This document shows positions 56,651 to 64,000 of a stretch of 64,000 nt of DNA, one piece after another. Both the position numbers and the translations under genes were made by a program. Source of the DNA: Rhizophagus irregularis (taxonomy: Eukaryota; Glomeromycota; Glomeromycetes; Glomerales; Glomeraceae); contig NC_089452.1 in the NCBI RefSeq assembly GCF_026210795.1, positions 3,162,001-3,226,000 on the forward strand, in the 5' to 3' direction. The notes beneath the pieces are model-generated. The model made no database searches and was not told the DNA's origin. It worked only from the letters and a program-made list of their open reading frames with translations. The stretch's first letter is position 1, and the number at the start of each line of letters is the position of its first letter.

Positions 56651-57632
56651 TATTGTTGTTTTTCCTGTCTCTTCCAGAATTACGAAAAGTAAAATGGTGC
56701 ATACTTAAGCTGTTCTATCTACATATATTTTATAGTATCCGAGGCAATACTGCACTCGAAAATATGCTTTATTGACGTAAGAAAATATGTTTAATACTTT
56801 CATGCTATGTAAAAGTAGAATACCTTATGAACTAATTAGTCACACCAAGTAACCGTTAAGTTAAACTCACAATTATACCCAAAGTTACTTCGAAGTTCGA
56901 TTAAGTTGTTCTTTCTAAGATATCAAACTTTTTTCACTAGTGTTATCATAATTTGAGTTATGCCTAATTATGCATAACTATTCTTGAGATTTGAAATCGA
57001 GGTCCCCATAACTAAATATTAATTACTATTGTACTCACAACTGCTTTTTTACTTCCTTTCAAGTTATTATTTTTGTTGTATTGTGTAATGATCAATACGC
57101 AAATTCAATGTTTTACCCCGAATGGAAGGAGCGATAAAATATGTCCATTTTCATCAAAGTTCTTAATTCTACATGTGTAATAAATTGCTCCAGCATCTGA
57201 CTCCCTACTAATAGAAAACAGAGTCTTAGGCAAAATATGATTGCTAGAAAACAAATTGTGCAAAGAAATTATATTGTCTGCATTCCGTGCTCTAATCGTT
57301 AATAAGGTCCTCAGAAATCAAACTCTGAAACTTCTTAGCAAATGCATGGTCACAGCAAATATTCATACTTTAATTGCGTATGTCTCGTCCAGGCTTCAAT
57401 AATTTTAATGATTTCTCCTTAGGCTCGGAGAAAACGAGAAAAAAAATTGTACAACGTGAGAGTTACTGCGCTTTATTTTTTCTTGCAAAGGACACATTAG
57501 CCAAATGCGGCCTTTCGTACGACCGAAAAGTTGACTGATTATACTCGAAGTACCTATATATATAATACCCTCACTCAAACCTTTTTCTCAAAAACTAAAA
57601 CTTGCACCTTCACTTGCAGAAAAATCGTCAAA
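56651..57632. other. Intergenic, with probable promoter of the Crinkler-like locus
   Basis: No gene recognised. TATATATATAA at about 57556-57566 lies some 70 bp before the ATG at 57633 and is followed by a pyrimidine-rich stretch, the layout of a promoter. Confidence 0.4.
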
Positions 57633-59640
57633 ATGATTACTTCATTAAACTGTTATATTCTAGGTGACTCTACTGACAAAATATTTTCGATTTTTTTCCT
57701 TCATCCATAAGATGAATATGGTTTCACATCTCAAAGAGTATACCTTGTTTAAGAAAGAAAATAAATTTAGTAAATTTAATATTAAAGACTCTGATGACAA
57801 GGATCGTTGGAATATTAATGTTATTGAAGGCAAGCTTGTAGATGTAAAACTTGAGATAACATTCAACGTATACTTGAAGGCTCGAAGATGAGCTCAACGA
57901 AGAAGTTTAGAAAATATACGTATTTCCAGATAATTATGCAGATTGTATCATCATCACATTCCCCGCTGATGCTACTGGTAAGTGTCTCCCAATATTTTAC
58001 CTCTCGAACAAGAACAATCTAAATGTTAGAGTTTTCGCCTTTACTTCGACTTTAGGGTGGATACAAGAACACATACTGGCCGATGGGACAAAACACGTCG
58101 GTGCTCGATTTACTTGTATCGATTTAAGTTCTTTCTCTCTGAACAACCACCAGGTGATCGTAACTTTTATCCGATCCCATCCCTAGCTGGTGGTCACGGC
58201 ATTCCCTTCCTTAGCTCATTTGTAATTATTGGTAAATTTATTCTTTTTATTGTTAAATCACACCTTAACGCTGTTGTTATTTCAATTTCTAATCTATTTA
58301 TTTCCCCGATTGTGGTCAATCTCTTCTTTCCCCATGTGCAGGGAAATTCTGTTTCTGCAGGAGCTTGTTAATATTAATCGCGACGACGTTATATCTATAT
58401 TAGGAAATGCAGACGTTACCCATGGAAATGGAACGGAGGCATCAGATTTTGACATGAGAATTGGAGCAGAAGCTTCGCATTATTTTGTATATGGCAAGAA
58501 GTGATTAGGCAAGAAAATGTAAAGCAGTTAACGTTGTCCCTTGCTCTAAATACCATCTATGAAAGTAAGCGTAAAAGGAGATAAAAGTATTAATTATCTT
58601 GCAATTGTTGTCGGTATTAATGAAGTCAATAAATTACGCGATAAAAATTTCGTATTCTTGTAACTGCTGTTGGCTCAATGAGTTGTTCCCAAGGAATTGT
58701 GTTTTTTGTTCCAATCTCAGTGGGTACAATTGAGAGTCCGGGTAATTATTACCAAGTCAATTCATTCACCTCTTCAGTTACCATTACGTTTGCTAGAGCC
58801 TTGAGCCACATGATAAAAATTGCGTGTGATATTGGCTTTAACAGAAATTGTTTATAAATATGGTCTTTTCAGCTTTCACGTGCATCTGAAGACCAACATT
58901 TTGATAACATTAACTTAGTGCAAATTATGCCTCAGTTGAGGTAGAATTAATTGAACGGTATGGATTCAAAAGTTATACTGGTACAATCATTCCGGTGCTC
59001 ACAAATGCGATTTTAGAAAATCCTGTTGATGAAGTCTACCCATATGAATCGTTAAAGGAAAGTGGAATTTTGACCAGATGATGGACATATTGGGAATGAT
59101 GATCGATCCTAATGAATAATTTTATTGGCAACAATGGGACAATTTAGAAACGAAAAAATAAAGTTAGAGAAACCGATAAAGGAGCACGTTGTTCAAATAG
59201 TATAATTCTGTTTGCAAGCATCACCTTATTAATCGATTTCCTCCATCTGATAAAAATTATAATATGTTAGATAATGACGGTAATTTCATTTAATTATAAT
59301 CGTAGTAAAATTTATAAAAATGGGGGAGGTGCGGAAGGTGATGAATTTTACTTCTTAAACATAAAAAGAAAGCCGATGTTATTAGTTTTCCAAATGAGGT
59401 GGCGAGACAAAATCCTAAAAACCGATGATAATCTGAGCATAAAAAAGTTTAGAAAGATTGGTTTGGATGAATTGTTGACAAAGATAACTTTAATAATTTT
59501 TATGGAAAGATATATTCTTCTCGTGTCCAATTTGCTGCTGGTAGATTATATATTTTTAAAGAATTTGAGAATTTATTGTTTTTTTCGTAGCCCAAGTTAA
59601 AATTAAATGTTAATACAGTGTCATTTGAGGAATTATCAAG
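57633..59640 (+). pseudogene. Crinkler-like (CRN) protein, degenerate
   Basis: From ATG at 57633: SLNCYILGDSTDKIFSI, then after a shift MNMVSHLKEYTLFKKENKFS and RWNINVIEGKLVDVKLE. This resembles the ubiquitin-like CRN N-terminal domain (LxCxxLGxxxxxxFxVxI...LKxxIxxKK...LWKV). Later frames give IITFPADATG next to a GTAAGT donor, DGTKHVGARFTCIDLSSFSL, and ELVNINRDDVISILGNADVT followed by HGNGTEASDFDMRIGAEASH. A last frame, 59274-59600, is unassigned. Multiple stops and shifts: a pseudogene unless introns rescue part. CRN proteins are secreted or nuclear effector-like proteins of oomycetes and mycorrhizal fungi. Assignment is from memory of the domain pattern. Confidence 0.4.
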
Positions 59641-61501
59641 TTATAAAAATAGTGGGAAAGAATATTGCAAATAGTTAAGATAGTAAAGATTTACGCGAGC
59701 GAATAAAAAGGTTCCCGAAAGATTTCTTAGAGATATTGCTTAAATTACGGTAAATTCTTTAATAACTTGGAGATCGTTTAATTACAATAATCGAAATATA
59801 GCTTAAATTAGAGAAATTGATTTCATTGCTGATTCAAATAAATTTATTACATATAACCGAACATATTACATGCTTTCAAGGATTACGCCATATAATGCGA
59901 CTGAGCGACTCTGCGTAATATTATTTTATTTTTCTTTGCTATGTATATATCTAATCTCTGAAGTAAAATATCCAATATTCCTACTTTATATGCAAAATTA
60001 ATATGTTGAATAAGTGTTCTACCGATCAAAAATAATGTAAATTCGATTCAAAAACAAAAGATTAACCTTTTTGTTAAGTGAAGGAATAATACGTTTTCTC
60101 TTGTTGGTTTGATGGACACTTTCGCATTGTACATTTAATTTACGGAGTTATGTTTTAGATCTTACATAATGCATTTTAAATGTTATTTATTTATCGCGCC
60201 GATGTATAATATATTGATTATTAACATATCTAAGAGATGAAGCCTGTTAATAAAATGAGGAAGTAAAAACGAACTGTACCAGGATATTGCTAACAAACAA
60301 CTGAGCGAACCCAATGATGATTTATTCTGATACAAATTAGTTCCTCAAGTGCTTTGACCATGTGATCTACACGGCTTGTATTTTCTTTAACAACTTCGAA
60401 TTGCACTTTTCCAGTAAGGATTCGACAATACGGATACATGCGTAAAGGATTGTTGAAGATTGCTGGCAATTAACTGCTTCGTTAGTATCAACAACTGTTC
60501 CCATATTGCGTTATTGCGTAAGCCATCATCTTCAATAATCAATCCTGTCCTTAAAGAGAATTATGGCATCATATTAACTTTGTATTGCTTTGCAAAAAAA
60601 TGAGATAATAATTAATTGTGCATCATGTACCTATCTTCGATAGTACGCTTCAGATATGATCTCTTTGACACATCATCTACCAACAACCCGTTGTTATTAT
60701 TTGTGCACAGCCCAATTCTGTTGGAAATGCGATGCTAATTAAGTCTAAAATATTTTTTGTACCATTGATGAGTAGAGTTGTTGTCTCATCATATAAATAT
60801 TCCTGTTCTTATTCACTATCTCTTTTTGTATTTCTTCAGAAATAATTTCTGAAACCACCCACCCATTCTATTTTATAGATATCGTGCATCTGACGAAGAC
60901 GATAATGAGAACTAAACTACAAAATAAGTAAAGTAATCGGTTAAAAATATTCAAATAATGATAGAGGACATATACTTTTTTAAAGATATTAAAAACATAA
61001 TTAAAACGATAGCATACTTTTAATAAATGGTATTACTGTTTTTGATGAACCATAATCATTGATATATTTTCTATAATACATTAATAAGATTAAGTTTATC
61101 CTATCATGTATATGCTTATAATAGTTTATTTTATCACAAAAGCTTAAATAATAAATATAATATTTGAACTAATTATAATTGTTTTAATATTAAGTAAAAT
61201 AATTGTCAAAAAATCAATCTTTATATGAAACCTAAGTTTTCGGCTATACTATTATATATATAGGGAATATATTTTTGGAATACTGTTTCAAGTAAATTTT
61301 ATGAGCATAATTAATACGCTAAATCACGTGATAATTACTAGCTGTATTCTGTGATACAAGGTAAATATGTAAATTCCGTTTGGTTAATAATACAACATTT
61401 TCAAGACACCTCTTTATTCATCAGGATCAATAAAAGAGTTCTTACTGCTTCAAGTAAATTGAATTATTTTGGACGTACTAATTTCTTAGACTTCGTATTA
61501 A
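59641..61501. other. Intergenic, with a decayed minus-strand coding remnant
   Basis: At about 60560-60320 the minus strand reads LRTGLIIEDDGLRNNAIWEQ and, in another frame, GKVQFEVVKENTSRVDHMVK and ALEELICI, clearly protein-like but broken and unidentified; it might belong to the neighbouring Crinkler-like locus. The rest is AT-rich and includes the SR-gene promoter. Confidence 0.35.
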
Positions 61502-62441
61502 ATGAGTTATCGAAGAACTACTTTATTTGTAGCTGGCTTTGGGTCTCAAATCAGAGCCAGAGACTTGGCATACGAATTTGAAAGGTATTTTTTTTTAAAT
61601 TTTTTTTTTCCAACTCTGTCATAATAACGATATAACATTTTTGATAAAGAAAATTCTAATTTTCCATTTTTTAATTTTTAAGATACGGTCGGTTAATTCG
61701 TTGTGACATTCCTGCTCCAAGAAGTTATCAATCGAAACCGTAAATATTACTTGTTTTGTACTTGTTCGTGAAAATTTTATGATTTCTATATATATTCTTT
61801 AATTACCGAATTGTTTTTGGCTTAGTTATGCTTTTGTTGAATTTGAGGATGAACGAGACGCCGAAGATGCTTATTATGAGATGCATGGGCGTAGGGTATA
61901 TGGACACGCTTTGAATATTCAGGTTTGGATTCTATAAATATTTATTTTTGAACTTTTTTACATGTTTGAAAATAACTTTCTAATTTTTACTTTCTTTTAG
62001 TGGGCAAAAAATGCACCTTCTAGATCTTGGCGGTATGAAGGAAGTAGTCGAAGTTCACCGCGCCGAAGTCGTCGATCTCCAACACCACCACGTTATAGAA
62101 GACGTCGTTCTTATTCACGTTCTCCAAGCCGTACTCGTTCTCGATCTCGTGGTCGTAGCCGTTCTCCTCGTTCCGACCGTCGTAGTCGCACGAGATCTAG
62201 AACTCCTGAAAGAGACAGAACAAACGGTGAAGATCGTACAGCTGATGATAGAAGGTCTAGATCAATATCGCCTCCCAGAGAAGATACTAAACGTCGTGAC
62301 TCTCGTTCAGCTTCTCCTCGACCTCGTGAAGAAGCTAGGGATAGATCTCCAACCCCCAATGGTCGTACTGCCACTTCTCGTTCTCAGTCAAGGAGTAGTC
62401 CACACCATTCTCAGTCTAGTAGAAGTCCCCCACGGGATTGA
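61502..62441 (+). CDS. SR-type splicing factor (RRM + RS domain)
   Basis: Four exons: 61502-61584, 61683-61739, 61826-61922 and 62001-62441, giving 225 aa in frame. The RRM spans residues 5-79: RNP2 LFVAGFG at 8-14, and RNP1 in YAFVEFED from residue 48, followed by [20 protein letters not shown]. From residue 84 the protein is an RS domain with [20 protein letters not shown] and further RS/SP/RD dipeptides to the C-terminus. It should bind pre-mRNA exonic enhancers in the nucleus and be phosphorylated by SR-protein kinases. Similar to yeast Srp1/Srp2 and animal SRSF proteins; the exact orthologue is not decided. The start is chosen at the first ATG in frame directly before RNP2. Confidence 0.93.
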
Positions 62442-63820
62442 ATTACTATTCAACAACAGAGACCTACCTTCAATACAACGAAGAATTGAGTGAATTTATA
62501 CAGACTTCTTGCCATGTAAAATCTTCTTAATATTCTCTATATTTACATTATAGCTTTTGATTTGCGGATGATTTGAATAGTACATGTATTCTGTTCATTA
62601 TCTTTTTATTTTTTTTTTCATTATTTCTTTTTTTCCTTTACGGTGGCATACTTTGGGATTTTATTGCTCTCGATGAAAATTTATTCTTGTCAATGCTTTA
62701 TTTTCCATTATTTTTGAATATTATCAAATATTATCAAAAATGATTTCTTCATTGGTTATTTTCAAATTCAAAAAAAAAGTGTGCAGTTATCGGTAACGCA
62801 TCGGAACGGTCGGTCGCAAGGTTGTACTTTCGTGGTGGTTCCCAAATAGACATTTCATCCATCATATAAACGAGAATTAGACCTTACCTCTATCTCGCAC
62901 AAACAATTTCCGATATCGATGCGACTCGAAAATCTTTCGAACGCTCTGTACACCTTGTACAATCGAGTCTATTCCTACTCATCACACTTCGCATACCATC
63001 CAAACGACCACCGTTTCCATCAAGTGTTAATATATAAAATAAAGTATTTGCTTATATTTTTAGTTTAAGTAAAAAAAAAATATATATATATATATATTCT
63101 AACAATGTTATCTTCAGCGTATGACATACTCTTTAATCGTTGTCGTTTCTTACGAGGTCTACTTACGATATAATCACTTTTTCAACTCGAATCAACAAAG
63201 AATTAACTTCAACCAGAGACAAATTTGCCATATTCATTTTTAAATAATATAGTTAATATAAATAATATTATCAATTGCCTAGAATCAAACAAATGTAGAT
63301 ATCGCTGCATCTCAAAAAAAGTTCAAACTATTCTTTATAGTTGGAAGGAGACTGGTTTTATATAATTTCAAAGGTTATTTTTTGCGTGCGATCTCAAAGG
63401 AAATTTTCGAAGCCAATAAGTAAACGAGCAAAATTCACAAAAATTCACGTAAATATCACTTTTTAGATAGGCTTTGAGCATCAGGAAGTACCTGAATAGC
63501 CGAATAGCCAAATGAAAATTTTCTGCATATATTTCAGCTAAGTATATTTATGATTTTTTATTAAGATTAATAAAAACGTGATTTAATGAAAATTTGATGC
63601 CCTAGGTAAAGAAAGTAACGATATTAGATGATTAACTAAATAATAGCTCCAAAGTTTTTATTATATTTTTGTGCTTGGATCAATGGTTTTTTTTGCAACA
63701 AATATTTAAGCAATAAAAGATTTTAAATTGAATTTATTTTATTTCATCCCAATTTTAAAATTTGGAAAAAATGTGTTATATATATATATCTTTTCTACTA
63801 TTTTATCAGCAATAATTAAA
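62442..63820. other. Intergenic region between the convergent SR and eS6 genes
   Basis: Pyrimidine-rich 3' untranslated sequence of the SR gene follows the stop. From 62780 to 63020 composition is balanced, and a minus-strand frame reads GGRLDGMRSVMSRNRLDCTR, but no family is recognised. The remainder is AT-rich. Confidence 0.4.
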
Positions 63821-64000
63821 TTAAGTTTTCTGAACAGCAGATCTTCTTTTCTTAAGGTCGGCTTTTCTTTCCTTTTGTTCCTTATTGCGCTTAGCAAGTA
63901 AAGTGTCATATTCTTCCTTGGCTACTTTTGCAGCCTTGGCTCTTCTGCGTTTAAGGGCAATACGATGACGTTTACGCTGTAGCGTAAGAGGGGTTACCAA
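63821..64000 (-). CDS. RPS6: 40S ribosomal protein eS6, C-terminal part
   Basis: Minus strand, running off the window edge; 59 residues and the stop are present. It reads LVTPLTLQRKRHRIALKRRR, then AKAAKVAKEEYDTLLAKRNK and a lysine/arginine-rich tail ending RRSAVQKT. This matches the LVTPxxLQxKRxRIALK segment and the C-terminal helix of eukaryotic eS6, a small-subunit protein and S6-kinase target. The last serine (RRSAV) resembles the fungal phosphorylation site region. The N-terminal part lies outside the window. Confidence 0.93.
   Translation of the reverse strand: MVTPLTLQRKRHRIALKRRRAKAAKVAKEEYDTLLAKRNKEQKERKADLKKRRSAVQKT

Noticed and set aside
62011-62493. 160-codon plus frame and 87-codon minus frame over the RS domain
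   Set aside because: Both are alternative readings of exon 4 of the SR protein; codon repeats keep other frames open.

Overview
The window reads as nuclear DNA of an AT-rich, transposon-laden fungus. Host genes have many short spliceosomal introns (38 to about 240 nt), and the repeats belong to eukaryotic classes. The mixture (giant P-type, TNP2-like and Crypton-like transposases, a tyrosine-kinase-like remnant, a Crinkler-like remnant) resembles arbuscular mycorrhizal fungi such as Rhizophagus. That taxonomic call is inference from remembered protein families, not a search.

Layout. (1) 984-14944: a P-superfamily DNA transposon with 76-77 bp terminal inverted repeats (TIRs) and a 7-bp target duplication. 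Its minus-strand transposase gene is split by an 8.4-kb second element (3395-11810). That insert has its own 16-bp TIRs, a TNP2-like DDE transposase pseudogene, a C2H2 ORF, a captured kinase scrap and two arrays of exon-like repeat units. (2) 14945-30640: a field of decayed repeats, including a TA-target MITE, a Mutator-like non-autonomous element with 10-bp duplications, a LINE fragment, a hAT foldback element, three copies of one TA-target MITE family, decayed SINE copies, a mariner-type foldback and a Crypton-like recombinase remnant. (3) about 30640-46258: an old hAT transposon whose transposase gene is chopped by nested insertions. These are a TA-target MITE that itself holds a truncated SINE, a LINE and a full SINE in a head-to-tail chain sharing one 3' tail; a PIF/Harbinger-like element with two smaller elements inside; and another inverted-repeat element. 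(4) 46259-64000: a gene-bearing region with OGG1 (minus), a zinc-finger gene (plus), an SCP/Psr-type CTD phosphatase (minus), a Crinkler-like pseudogene (plus), an SR splicing factor (plus) and the 3' end of ribosomal protein eS6 (minus).

Three host genes were rebuilt exon by exon and stay in frame throughout: OGG1 (six exons, 378 aa), the phosphatase (six exons, 355 aa) and the SR protein (four exons, 225 aa). Nearly every transposase in the left two thirds is broken by frameshifts or stops, so this is mostly dead sequence. The most unusual signals are the tandem arrays whose units look like tiny exons with splice sites, the complete element-within-element boundaries, the LINE/SINE concatemer, and a short palindromic module shared by unrelated elements.
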